DNA of 41,356 nt from Bacteroidales bacterium (GCA_024409235.1 JAKSUA010000023.1:1-41356); one strand, 5' to 3'; numbered from the stretch's first letter, positions 7,713 to 15,329 are shown. Translations and numbers: made by a program. The notes: generated from the sequence alone by a model not told the origin.

Positions 7713-8168
7713 ATGGTAGTAAAGAAAACATCAGCAAAAAAAACTACAACTAAGTCTACTGCTACGAAGAAAACTGTTGTTACAAAAGCTGTGGAGCTAT
7801 CTGTTTCTGGAAATAAGAAAATAGATACCTTGCGAAAAGAGTTTAACAAACAGTTTCCTTATCTTCGTTTAGGTCTGTATTATAGCTATATGCGAAATGA
7901 ATCAACAAAGACACCTTTAGATGGAGCTAAAACACTAGCTTCTGTTCGTCGTGGAGATTCATCGGGAAATATATCTATATCTGGAAATAAGAAAATCAAA
8001 TCTTTAGAACAAGAATTTGATAAGGTGTTTGGTTTGTATGCTCAGGTTTGTTATACAACTAAAGAAGGAAAACGTTATTATACCTCAGGATCAGATGACG
8101 AAAAAACATTGGCTTCTTTCAATGCCGAATGCGAAAAGAATGGCTGTAAAAAAGGAGAGTGGAAATAA
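7713..8168 (+). CDS. Duplicated-domain protein, paralogue of the protein at 3843-4157
   Basis: A 151-residue protein with a basic Lys/Thr-rich N-terminal tail (residues 1-28) followed by two repeats: LSVSGNKKIDTLRKEFNKQF...KTLASVRRGD and ISISGNKKIKSLEQEFDKVFG...KTLASFNAE. These match, position for position, the repeats of the 104-residue protein at 3843-4157 (SG--K/T-----L--EF---FG, then D--TLAS). The extra tail looks like a flexible nucleic-acid-binding or tethering segment. Family function is unknown. Two paralogues in one locus suggest a shared assembly. Confidence 0.7.
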   Translation: MVVKKTSAKKTTTKSTATKKTVVTKAVELSVSGNKKIDTLRKEFNKQFPYLRLGLYYSYMRNESTKTPLDGAKTLASVRRGDSSGNISISGNKKIKSLEQEFDKVFGLYAQVCYTTKEGKRYYTSGSDDEKTLASFNAECEKNGCKKGEWK

Positions 8169-8174
8169 TAGTAT

Positions 8175-8459
8175 ATGATAGCAATAATTTATCTTCTCAA
8201 TTTATTTGGTCCAATAATAGTAATTCTTGGTTTGTTTTGTTCAGCTTTCCTTATGCAAGGTGAGTTAGATGAATGGCTGTGGACAGTTTCTGGTATTTGT
8301 GGTTTTATAGGAATATTTTTTTGCATTGCGAGTTGGTCTTATGGAATTCCCCCTCGTTGGTTTTGGTCAAAATCGCAGGTTGATTTGTTTAGTAGTAAGG
8401 TTGGTTGTGTTATTGGAAACATGATACAATTTTTCCTTTTCCCATTGCGCTTATTGTAG
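8175..8459 (+). CDS. Small two-helix membrane protein
   Basis: A 94-residue protein with two clear hydrophobic segments (about residues 2-26, IAIIYLLNLFGPIIVILGLF, and 32-52, LWTVSGICGFIGIFFCIASW), then an amphipathic tail ending in a further hydrophobic stretch. There is no lipobox or recognised family. It starts 6 bp after its neighbour, so it is part of the same transcript. It could anchor other cluster products to the inner membrane. Confidence 0.6.
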   Translation: MIAIIYLLNLFGPIIVILGLFCSAFLMQGELDEWLWTVSGICGFIGIFFCIASWSYGIPPRWFWSKSQVDLFSSKVGCVIGNMIQFFLFPLRLL

Positions 8460-8481
8460 AAATATTAGATTAATTAAATTT

Positions 8482-8724
8482 ATGAGTAAAGAATATTACA
8501 GAAAGAAAATTATTGACTTGCGTGCTGCTATGCAAAAAGAGAAGGACGCAAAGAAAAAAGATAACGAATATTATGCTAAGATGATAAAAACTGCAAGCTC
8601 TCCTTCTTCTAAGGCTTCTTTTAGAAAATCAAAAGTTGATCATGCTGCAACTCATGATAGACATATTGAGTCTTACAAAAAGCAGATTGAATCAGCAAAG
8701 GAGAGTTTGAAGCGAGAAAAATAA
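8482..8724 (+). CDS. Small charged coiled-coil protein
   Basis: An 80-residue protein rich in Lys, Glu and Ser, with heptad-like spacing over most of its length (KKIIDLRAAMQKEKDAKKK near the start and HIESYKKQIESAKESLKREK at the end). It resembles small Bacteroidetes proteins with paired helices, but I cannot name a family. It is co-directional and 22 bp after the membrane protein gene. Confidence 0.6.
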   Translation: MSKEYYRKKIIDLRAAMQKEKDAKKKDNEYYAKMIKTASSPSSKASFRKSKVDHAATHDRHIESYKKQIESAKESLKREK

Positions 8725-8734
8725 AATCACATAT

Positions 8735-9073
8735 ATGCCTCAAATGATAAACTATGGTAACGAAATTATTCGTTACAGTGACAAAGGGATAGAGTATTCT
8801 ATCAATAAAGGTATAACGTGGAACCGACGTTATACTGGTTCTTCGTGTGGCGAATTTCGTGACTTGATTGTTTACGGAACAGATATTATTGCTGCCACAA
8901 GTAAGGGTATTTATTATTCGACAAATAAAGGCTTGTCTTGGATGTCAAGATATACAGGAACTTCGTGCGGCGATTTCTATAGCTTAATGATAACCGGGAA
9001 TGAAATTATTGCTACTACAAGTAAAGGGCTGTATCGTTCAACAAATAAAGGCTTAAGTTGGATTAAACGTTAA
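8735..9073 (+). CDS. Miniature BNR/Asp-box-like repeat protein
   Basis: A 112-residue protein built from three repeats of about 38-40 residues, each ending in a form of YYSTNKGLSW: GIEYSINKGITW, GIYYSTNKGLSW, GLYRSTNKGLSW, alternating with RYTGSSCGEFRDL / RYTGTSCGDFYSL. The S-x-N/D-x-G-x-x-W signature is that of BNR/Asp-box repeats of sialidases and photosynthesis-assembly beta-propellers. Three repeats are too few to close a propeller, so oligomerisation or an incomplete blade set is expected. There is no signal peptide. It is the last gene of this unit before a weak hairpin. Confidence 0.65.
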   Translation: MPQMINYGNEIIRYSDKGIEYSINKGITWNRRYTGSSCGEFRDLIVYGTDIIAATSKGIYYSTNKGLSWMSRYTGTSCGDFYSLMITGNEIIATTSKGLYRSTNKGLSWIKR

Positions 9074-9093
9074 TCCAATTATACGGCTAATTT

Positions 9094-9116
9094 AAAAAAA
9101 GAGTCAATCTTTTTTT
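9094..9116 (+). terminator. Weak A/T hairpin with T run
   Basis: AAAAAAAGA pairs with TCTTTTTTT around GTCAA. The stem is perfect but almost all A-T, so termination may be partial, allowing read-through into the channel gene at 9140. Confidence 0.4.
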
Positions 9117-9139
9117 AGGAGTGTTTTTGATTAGGGAAA

Positions 9140-10825
9140 ATGAACATACAAGAAATTAAGCAAGAACTATCGCGTGTATTCGACGATGATCTGCATACAA
9201 AACAATGGCACAATATAGTTGACTACACTATAATTGCATTAATAATTATTAGTACAGTTGAGGTTTTTCTTTCAACATTCGATGGAGTGGTTGAAAAATA
9301 TGGACGGCTTTTGCATTGGGTTGATGTGTTCACAACCGTAGTTTTTACTGTGGAAGTATCGCTTCGTATTTGGTGTGCAGATTTATTGGATGAAAAATAC
9401 AAAGGTTTTTTGGGGAGAATTCGCTATTGCTTTAGCTTTTATGGCTTGATAGACATTCTTTCTACCTATCCATTCTATTTGAATTTTGTGATGAATATTC
9501 CATACACGGCTCTCAAAACACTGAGAATCGCCCGCTTGTTTAGAATATTCCGTTATATGAAATCGTTCCGCTTGCTTTCAGAAGCTATTAATTCAAAGAA
9601 AATGGAATTGTGGGTGTCGTTGCAATTTTTATTTATCGTAACGATAATTCTTTCTTTTATTTTGTTTTTTGTAGAACACGACGCGCAACCTGATGTCTAT
9701 GTTGATGGAACATATCCGGTTGTTTGGGCTTTTGCTCAATATATAGGTGATCCTGGAGGTTTTGCGGAAAATCCTCCAATTACATTTGTCGGAAGGTTGA
9801 TTGCTTGTTTGGTCGGTATTCTTGGAATTGCAATATTTGCAGTTCCTGCCGGTTTAATAGGCAGTGGCTTTACCGATGCAATGGATAACGATAGAAAGAA
9901 AAAGAAAATAATTGATAATATAGAACGATTACGATTGGCATTTGAAACAAAGTTAGATAGACTTACAGGGTTTCAAATTGTTCCTCGATATTTGTCGGTA
10001 GTCGAAATTCAGGCTCGTATGGGGTTGACTGCTACCGAAATAATAGAAGCAACTACTAAGGGAGATGAGTTTAGACTAATAAATCTGGCATGTACGCGTC
10101 CTGCAGACGAACGTCCAGAGGATAAATTAGGAGTAGAACATTTTTCTATATCTACAGTTTATGGTCAATGCATAAATAGAAATTCAAAAGTTACCATTTT
10201 TGCTCCGAGCAATATTGTTGATCCAATCGCAGGTTGGTGGGCTTATTATTTGGCAAAAATAGGTGGATTTAATTATGTAAGCCGCGAATTTGGTGAAGCT
10301 CGTCCGTATCAATCTTACTATACCTATAAGCCAGAGTTGCAGATTCCTGGTCGGGACGAGTGTATGAATGATTTAAATCAATTCCTTGATAAAGAAGATA
10401 AGTGGCTATTTACTGTTTTACCGTCTAGTGGAGCGAATGAACCAACTTTGCCGACGCAATTCCATTTTGGATATGGCGCGAAAAAAGGTGATGAAACCTT
10501 TGATGATCCTAACATTACATTAAATGATGTTACTTTATTTAAGTCTCTGTATAGTGAACTCTCAGAGTTACTATTGACTAAATATCAGTTGTCCGCAGAT
10601 TATCAACGTTATCATAATAATTCCTCAAAAGCAAATTTTGCCCGTCATTTAAATACAAAAGTGAACGTTGTATGTTTGAGAGTGGCTTGGAGTGTATTAT
10701 GTTGGGATATGCGTGCAATACAAATTGCGTATGATTTTGCGGCAATAATCAAGAAAAATTGTGAGGCTTTGCCGTTGCCGGAATCAAAGGATCTTATGAA
10801 AGCATCTATAGGATATATTGATTAA
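9140..10825 (+). CDS. Voltage-sensor-type ion channel with altered filter and large cytosolic C-terminal domain
   Basis: A 561-residue protein with the six-helix Kv/ion-transport fold: S1 about 27-46, S2 60-80, S3 97-115, S4 122-140 with arginines at 129, 132, 135 and 138, S5 157-178 and S6 217-243 (ending IFAVPAGLIGSGF, typical of bacterial Kv channels). The pore loop has WAFAQYIGDPGGF (196-208) where K+ channels have the TVGYGD filter, so classical K+ selectivity is doubtful. Residues 250-561 are a soluble domain I do not recognise; it contains GWWAYYLAKIGGFNYVSRE and HFGYGAKKGDE and could be a sensor or an enzyme. The stop overlaps the next ATG by one base (TAATG), so it is translationally coupled to the pyroglutamyl peptidase. 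Confidence 0.82.
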   Translation: MNIQEIKQELSRVFDDDLHTKQWHNIVDYTIIALIIISTVEVFLSTFDGVVEKYGRLLHWVDVFTTVVFTVEVSLRIWCADLLDEKYKGFLGRIRYCFSFYGLIDILSTYPFYLNFVMNIPYTALKTLRIARLFRIFRYMKSFRLLSEAINSKKMELWVSLQFLFIVTIILSFILFFVEHDAQPDVYVDGTYPVVWAFAQYIGDPGGFAENPPITFVGRLIACLVGILGIAIFAVPAGLIGSGFTDAMDNDRKKKKIIDNIERLRLAFETKLDRLTGFQIVPRYLSVVEIQARMGLTATEIIEATTKGDEFRLINLACTRPADERPEDKLGVEHFSISTVYGQCINRNSKVTIFAPSNIVDPIAGWWAYYLAKIGGFNYVSREFGEARPYQSYYTYKPELQIPGRDECMNDLNQFLDKEDKWLFTVLPSSGANEPTLPTQFHFGYGAKKGDETFDDPNITLNDVTLFKSLYSELSELLLTKYQLSADYQRYHNNSSKANFARHLNTKVNVVCLRVAWSVLCWDMRAIQIAYDFAAIIKKNCEALPLPESKDLMKASIGYID

Positions 10826-11442
10826 TGAAAGTTCTTCTTACAGGTTTTGAACCATTTGGTCTTGAAAATATAAATCCATCAAGGGAAGTTGTTCTTAAAT
10901 TCCCCAAAATAGAAAATGTTGAAATTGAGAAATTGCTATTGCCAGTTTCCTTTAATCGTGTTGCTCCTATTGTAAAGAGCGTAATTCGTCAAGTCAACCC
11001 CAATGTCATTCTAATGTTAGGTCAGGGAGGCGGTAGGTCGGGAATTTCGTTGGAACGGGTTGCAATTAATATAGATCATGCTACTGTGTCCGATAATGAT
11101 GGTGTTTGTCCACAAAATACTATTATAAGTAAAAGTGGCGCAAATGCTTATTTTTCAACGTTGCCTATATCTGCATTGGTTAACGTGTTGAAAGATAACT
11201 CTATTGAAGCAAAGGTGTCTAATACGGCGGGAACGTATGTGTGCAATCATTTGTTTTATGAAGTTTGTAGATATACAAAACGCTTTAATCCCTCTATGCA
11301 GGTTGGCTTTGTTCATTTGCCATATTTGCCAGAACAAATAGTCAATAAAAAGGATAAACCATCATTAAGCTTACAACAAGATATAAAGGCAATTGAAATT
11401 TTGATTCAACAACTTGTAAGACTAAATGTAAAAAGTGATTAA
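10825..11442 (+). CDS. pcp: Pyroglutamyl-peptidase I (C15 family)
   Basis: A 205-residue cysteine peptidase that removes N-terminal pyroglutamate from peptides. It opens with the family signature LLTGFEPFG and has an intact triad: Glu77 in ISLERVAINI, Cys140 in SNTAGTYVCNHLFYE and His164 in GFVHLPYLPEQ. Length is normal for the family. The ATG overlaps the channel stop by one base, so the two are made together; a soluble peptidase coupled to a channel with an unknown cytosolic domain is unusual and suggests the two work as one unit. Ordinary peptide salvage is the alternative. Confidence 0.92.
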   Translation: MKVLLTGFEPFGLENINPSREVVLKFPKIENVEIEKLLLPVSFNRVAPIVKSVIRQVNPNVILMLGQGGGRSGISLERVAINIDHATVSDNDGVCPQNTIISKSGANAYFSTLPISALVNVLKDNSIEAKVSNTAGTYVCNHLFYEVCRYTKRFNPSMQVGFVHLPYLPEQIVNKKDKPSLSLQQDIKAIEILIQQLVRLNVKSD

Positions 11443-11471
11443 GATATTCAAAAATTTTTTAGTTAAAATGC

Positions 11472-11550
11472 AAAAATCTTCAATAGTAATAAAGAAATTT
11501 ATGTAAAAATCTTCAATAGTAATAAAGAAATTTATGTAAAAATCTTCAGT
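11472..11550 (+). repeat. Tandem 33-bp repeats upstream of the second AAA ATPase gene
   Basis: The 33-bp units at 11472-11504 and 11505-11537 are identical; a third, partial copy (AAAAATCTTCA) begins at 11538. The period equals that of the array before the other ATPase gene (81-200), although the unit sequence differs. Confidence 0.85.
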
Positions 11551-11567
11551 ATAAGAAAAAGAAAAGC

Positions 11568-11575
11568 TATTTTTG
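11568..11575 (+). promoter_or_regulatory. Bacteroidetes -7 box TATTTTTG
   Basis: TATTTTTG matches TAnnTTTG and is followed by GTATA-like sequence, the same arrangement as at 93-100 before the other ATPase gene. It lies 19 bp before the ATG at 11594. No convincing -33 element is visible. Confidence 0.5.
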
Positions 11576-11593
11576 TATACATTTTTAACTACT

Positions 11594-12730
11594 ATGGGTG
11601 AGATAAAACGAAATATATATAGTTTGATAGAGCGTAAGATGCAACCACAAAAAATAATGGTTGTGTATGGAGCGCGTCGTGTGGGAAAGACAAATCTTGT
11701 TAAGCAGTTGTATGAGAATTTCTCGGGAAAGAAAATTTTTCTAAATGGCGAGAGTTATGATACTGAGCGACTTTTAAGTGAGCGTAGCATTTCAAATTAC
11801 AAGCGATTGTTTGCTGGGACGGAATTGTTGGTAATAGATGAGGCGCAACATCTTTCAGATATCGGGTTGAAATTAAAATTGATAGTTGATGAAATCCCAG
11901 GTATTCGGGTAATTGCATCTGGTTCGTCTTCTTTTGATTTGAAAAATAATGTTGGTGAACCATTGGTAGGAAGAAGTTCGCAATTTATACTAACACCATT
12001 TTCGCAACAGGAATTGAATGCCGTGGAGAATGGTTTTGAAACGTTTTCTAATTTGGAAGAAAAACTTGTTTTAGGCACATATCCGGAATTATTGCATATA
12101 GAGGCTTTTGACGACAAAAAAGATTATCTGAAAGAAATCGTAGATTCTTATTTGTTGAAGGATATTTTAGCCGTAGATGGCATTAGAAATGCTAATAAAA
12201 TGCGTGAGCTTTTGCAATTGATTGCATATCAAGTAGGTAGTATGGTTTCGTACGATGAACTTGGACAAAGTTTAGGTATAAGCAGAAATACTGTTGAACG
12301 GTATTTGGACTTGCTGCAAAAAACATTTGTGGTCTATCGCCTGGGTAGTTATTCTAAAAATCTTCGGAAAGAGATTCGCAAAAGTTCGAAATGGTATTTT
12401 TACGATAATGGTATCCGTAATGCTGTGGTTTCAAATTTTCAGCCTTATTCGCTTCGTTCTGATGCAGAAAAAGGTATGCTTTGGGAAAATTATATAGTTG
12501 GCGAAAGACGGAAATTAGCGTTAAATCAGAAAAAAAATACTGAGTTTTTCTTTTGGAGAACATACGATAACCAGGAGATAGATTTGATAGAATACGGTGA
12601 TGGGCAATTGTGTGCATTTGAGATGAAATCAGGGAAGAAGAATCCCAAAGCACCTATTGCTTTTCGTGAAGCATATCCAGAAGCGTCTTTTACTGTGATA
12701 AATAGAGAAAATTATCTGGATTATATTTGA
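11594..12730 (+). CDS. AAA+ ATPase of the DUF4143 type (second copy in window)
   Basis: A 378-residue protein with Walker A GARRVGKT (residues 26-33), Walker B LLVIDEAQ (78-85), sensor-like IASGSSSF, a winged-helix-like segment (SYDELGQSLGISRNTVERYLDLL) and a C-terminal DUF4143 domain with a D...ExK-like pair (QEIDLIEYGDGQLCAFEMKSG). A TTG seven codons upstream would overlap the -7 box, so the ATG at 11594 is chosen. It belongs to a different subgroup from the ATPase at 198-1496 (little obvious identity beyond motifs), yet shares the 33-bp upstream repeat period. Function unknown. Confidence 0.88.
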   Translation: MGEIKRNIYSLIERKMQPQKIMVVYGARRVGKTNLVKQLYENFSGKKIFLNGESYDTERLLSERSISNYKRLFAGTELLVIDEAQHLSDIGLKLKLIVDEIPGIRVIASGSSSFDLKNNVGEPLVGRSSQFILTPFSQQELNAVENGFETFSNLEEKLVLGTYPELLHIEAFDDKKDYLKEIVDSYLLKDILAVDGIRNANKMRELLQLIAYQVGSMVSYDELGQSLGISRNTVERYLDLLQKTFVVYRLGSYSKNLRKEIRKSSKWYFYDNGIRNAVVSNFQPYSLRSDAEKGMLWENYIVGERRKLALNQKKNTEFFFWRTYDNQEIDLIEYGDGQLCAFEMKSGKKNPKAPIAFREAYPEASFTVINRENYLDYI

Positions 12731-12786
12731 ATTAGTTGTTTCTAGATTTCTTTGAATTGTTTCCGAAAAAACAAAAGCATCTTGTT

Positions 12787-12794
12787 TATATTTG
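12787..12794 (+). promoter_or_regulatory. -7 box TATATTTG
   Basis: TATATTTG (TAnnTTTG) lies 23 bp before the ATG at 12818. It falls inside a possible upstream TTG-initiated extension and so argues against that longer start. Confidence 0.5.
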
Positions 12795-12817
12795 CAAGGA
12801 ATAGAAAAATATATGAT

Positions 12818-13702
12818 ATGAATGTTTTAACAACCCCAAGGGAAGTAGAGGAAAGAAATGTAATTTCTGTTCTCGAAATATTTGATATACATGCAAATAA
12901 GAGAACTGAGGTTTGTGAGTTTGACGAGCTTATTGAGGCTCCGAATTGGTTGAAAGATGGAAAGACGCTTGTGTTTAATGGACATGGAAATTTATATACC
13001 TTCAATTTGGAAACAAAGGAACGTCGTCAGATTGAATTAGGTTTCTGTAATCAATGTAATAACGATCATGTATTGTCTCCAAATCACGATAAGGTTGCTG
13101 TCAGCCATCATACAATAGAGGATGGACAAAGTAGGGTGTATGTTATTCCTTTTAATACAGGAGTTCCTGAGTTAATTACTCCAATTGCTCCAAGTTATCT
13201 TCATGGATGGTCTCCGGATGGTAAAGAGTTGGCATATTGTGCGGAAAGAAATGGAGAATATGACATATACACTATTCCCGCTAAAGGAGGAGTGGAGAAA
13301 CGTTTGACTGATGCAGAAGGTTTGAATGACGGTTGTGAATACTCTCCGTGCGGAAAGTACATCTGGTTTAACAGTGTAAGAACAGGATTGATGCAAATCT
13401 GGAAAATGAATGTGGATGGCTCGGAACAAACTCAGATGACATTTGATGAAGATAGGGACAATTGGTTTGCACATGTTTCTCCGAATGGTGAATTTGTGGT
13501 ATATATTTCTTACAATAAAGACGATATAAATCCCGGTGATCATCCAGCTAATAAAAATGTGGAAATAAGAATGATGTCGCCTCAGGGTAAGAATAACCGG
13601 ACTCTTGTGAAATTGTTTGGTGGACAGGGAACTGTAAATGTAAACAGCTGGTCGCCAGATAGTTCCCGTTTTGCATTTGTAAGTTATAAGTTGAAAGCAT
13701 AA
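12818..13702 (+). CDS. TolB-like WD40/PD40 beta-propeller protein
   Basis: A 294-residue protein with repeated PD40 blades: WLKDGKTLVFNGHGNLYTF, HGWSPDGKELAYCAERNGEYDIYTI, SPCGKYIWFNSVRTGLMQIWKMN, VSPNGEFVVYISY, and SWSPDSSRFAFVSY. The SPDG...I/A motifs are characteristic of the TolB C-terminal propeller and related proteins. No signal peptide is visible from the chosen ATG, so it may be cytoplasmic. A role linked to carbohydrate or protein handling is only a guess; standalone propellers of this kind are common in Bacteroidales and usually annotated as transporter or TolB-like proteins. Confidence 0.82.
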   Translation: MNVLTTPREVEERNVISVLEIFDIHANKRTEVCEFDELIEAPNWLKDGKTLVFNGHGNLYTFNLETKERRQIELGFCNQCNNDHVLSPNHDKVAVSHHTIEDGQSRVYVIPFNTGVPELITPIAPSYLHGWSPDGKELAYCAERNGEYDIYTIPAKGGVEKRLTDAEGLNDGCEYSPCGKYIWFNSVRTGLMQIWKMNVDGSEQTQMTFDEDRDNWFAHVSPNGEFVVYISYNKDDINPGDHPANKNVEIRMMSPQGKNNRTLVKLFGGQGTVNVNSWSPDSSRFAFVSYKLKA

Positions 13703-13754
13703 AAAAGTAAAAAATGGTACAAATATTGCTTGAAGAAAAAGAAAAAATAAAGCT

Positions 13755-14249
13755 ATGAAACAGATAAGAAATTTTATTGGTTGCACAATTGCAGCTACGT
13801 TGTTGTTTGTTGCAACAGGTTGTGAAAATGAATACATCACAAAGGAATACTACACAAATGTGTATGGTTCGCAAGTTTCCACGAATGAATATGTTATAAA
13901 TCCAAGAGATTGGCAGGAAGGTCAATACGATGATGGCAGAAAGTATTTGTATGTGGCATGTGAAAACCGTGATATAACGGACAAAATTATGCAGAATGGT
14001 GCTGTGCTTGCTTATATGTGGTTTACCTACGACGTGGAAAGTAATTCCAGCTCATGGAACTTGCTTCCATACGTATATCCTTATTCATATACAAACGATA
14101 AAGGTGAGGTTGTATATGTTGGCGAAAATTTCCGCTTTGAGTACGAAAAAGGTAGTGTTGTATTTATTGTAGAGGACTTGGATGGTTGTGTTCCCGATAA
14201 AATGGTTGCAGAATCTATTTTCAAGGTTGTTGTAATAGAAAATATGTAG
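13755..14249 (+). CDS. Putative lipoprotein
   Basis: A 164-residue protein with a lipoprotein signal peptide: a short basic start (MKQIRN), a hydrophobic core (FIGCTIAATLLFVA) and a lipobox ending TGC with Cys23. The mature part begins ENEYITKEYYTN and is rich in Tyr and Asp, resembling small outer-membrane-associated Bacteroidales lipoproteins of unknown function (DWQEGQYDDGRKYLY; VLAYMWFTYD). It stands alone between the TolB-like gene and a terminator at 14273-14300. Confidence 0.75.
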   Translation: MKQIRNFIGCTIAATLLFVATGCENEYITKEYYTNVYGSQVSTNEYVINPRDWQEGQYDDGRKYLYVACENRDITDKIMQNGAVLAYMWFTYDVESNSSSWNLLPYVYPYSYTNDKGEVVYVGENFRFEYEKGSVVFIVEDLDGCVPDKMVAESIFKVVVIENM

Positions 14250-14272
14250 TACAAACTTGTTTGATTTTATAG

Positions 14273-14300
14273 AAGGGAAGGCGTATGCTTTCCCTTTTTT
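14273..14300 (+). terminator. Rho-independent terminator of the lipoprotein gene
   Basis: AAGGGAA and TTCCCTT flank a loop of about 10 bases, followed by a T run, 23 bp after the stop codon. Confidence 0.75.
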
Positions 14301-14324
14301 GTTTACAGAATAACGTGGATTTTC

Positions 14325-14332
14325 TAATTTTG
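14325..14332 (+). promoter_or_regulatory. -7 box TAATTTTG
   Basis: TAATTTTG fits TAnnTTTG and lies 17 bp before the ATG of the DUF1294 gene. Confidence 0.45.
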
Positions 14333-14349
14333 TGTTAAAAATAATTTGA

Positions 14350-14610
14350 ATGGAATTGTTCGGATGGTATATAACAATTATGTCTGTTGTGACATTTTTT
14401 ATGTATGGAGTAGATAAGTATAAAGCATCACATAGGAAATGGCGTATTCCAGAAAATACGCTGATAGGATTTGCAATCATTGGTGGAAGTTTAGGCGCCT
14501 TGGCAGGAATTTGGATTTGGCGGCATAAAACGTTACATCCAAAATTCAAATATGGTGTTCCTTTTATTTTGATAATACAGGTTTCATTATTGTGTTGGTT
14601 GGCAATATAG
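14350..14610 (+). CDS. DUF1294 family membrane protein
   Basis: An 86-residue inner-membrane protein with three hydrophobic segments. The family signature is complete: YGVDKYKASHRKWRIPENTL, then GGSLGALAGIWIWRHKTLHPKFKYGVP. Its length is typical of the short DUF1294 form that lacks the N-terminal cold-shock domain. Biological role unknown. A -7 box lies just upstream, so it is probably a monocistronic gene. Confidence 0.9.
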   Translation: MELFGWYITIMSVVTFFMYGVDKYKASHRKWRIPENTLIGFAIIGGSLGALAGIWIWRHKTLHPKFKYGVPFILIIQVSLLCWLAI

Positions 14611-14955
14611 CACGAACAATTACTATAAAACGTTTTACATATTCAGCATCGTTTACAAAAATTGAAATGTTGTCGCCGAATTTTGTGTGTTTTGCGTCGT
14701 TTGTCAATTCACTGACTTTTGCAGGAACATCGGTTGTCTTTGTGTAACTGCTTAAATCAATATCTTTAATATCTTCTTTTTATCGTTTTCTTTTGGAAAA
14801 ATAATTGGAAGTTCATGGAGTGTTGATATCTCTGTCAATTGTTGAGTTTCAGAGAGTAAAGCAAAAAAGCACAAACCTATTAGGCTAGTGCTTTTTAATG
14901 TTTGTAACTTATTGATAATCCTTGTTAAAAAGTTCGTTGACTTTGTTTTGTGCAA
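14564..14955 (-). pseudogene. Frameshifted gene remnant, minus strand
   Basis: Two frames join at an A-rich tract near 14775. The first (14955 down to about 14776) reads to STLHELPIIFPKENDKKK; after a one-base shift the second continues EDIKDIDLSSYTKTTDVPAKVSELTNDA and then FGDNISIFVNDAEYVKRFIVIV. The segment DVPAKVSELTNDA is reminiscent of phage-tail or appendage repeats. The end overlaps the DUF1294 gene, where the reading is probably not genuine. A decayed gene is the best reading; coincidental open frame is possible. Confidence 0.35.
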
Positions 14956-14965
14956 ATAAATCTCT

Positions 14966-15109
14966 CTATTCGCTGTCAGGAAGGCTGTTGTAGATTTCTA
15001 TAAAGATTCTGTCGTAATCAAATGAAGTTTCATTTCCTGGAAGAAACGATTGGGCAAAGGTAGATTTTCCTGCACCGTTACATCCCGCTATAATAGTTAA
15101 TTCAGGCAT
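14966..15109 (-). pseudogene. Truncated zeta-toxin-like P-loop kinase
   Basis: The frame reads MPELTIIAGCNGAGKSTFAQ, then SFLPGNETSFDYDRIFIE, and stops after 47 residues. The P-loop AGCNGAGKST followed by a short F-D-x-D segment is the N-terminus of zeta-toxin-like kinases that are normally about four times longer. The rest is missing, replaced by the unrelated remnant at 14564-14955. It overlaps the end of the small gene at 15102-15299 by 8 bp, the usual arrangement of these two-gene loci. Confidence 0.7.
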
Positions 15110-15299
15110 TTCCTTTCTTTAGAATGTCTTGGACCTCTTTGCTAAGTCTTCCTTCTTTTTTTCTGATTTCAAACAATTCAGAGCGGGGGATAACAATTGT
15201 GTTAAGTTTAAAACGAGCTTTGCTCATTTGTTGAGCCACTGTTAAACCTGATATGAGAATTTTGTTTTCTATACAATGAATTTGTTCTCTAAAATACAA
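15102..15299 (-). CDS. Small partner of the truncated zeta-like toxin
   Basis: A 65-residue protein (LTVAQQMSKARFKLNTIVIPRSEL; ends VQDILKKGNA). In Bacteroidetes, zeta-like kinases are commonly preceded by a short protein overlapping their start, as here. I infer an antitoxin-like or accessory role from position only. With its kinase partner truncated it is probably a relic. Confidence 0.5.
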   Translation of the reverse strand: MYFREQIHCIENKILISGLTVAQQMSKARFKLNTIVIPRSELFEIRKKEGRLSKEVQDILKKGNA

Positions 15300-15329
15300 A
15301 TACTTTTAATTTGTAATATTGATAACAAG

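Noticed and set aside
10825..11442. Pyroglutamyl peptidase as a broken or inactive copy
   Set aside because: Glu77, Cys140 and His164 are all in their expected motifs and the length is normal.
12752..12817. Upstream TTG extension of the TolB-like protein
   Set aside because: The extension covers a clear TATATTTG promoter box, and homologous blades begin only after the ATG at 12818.
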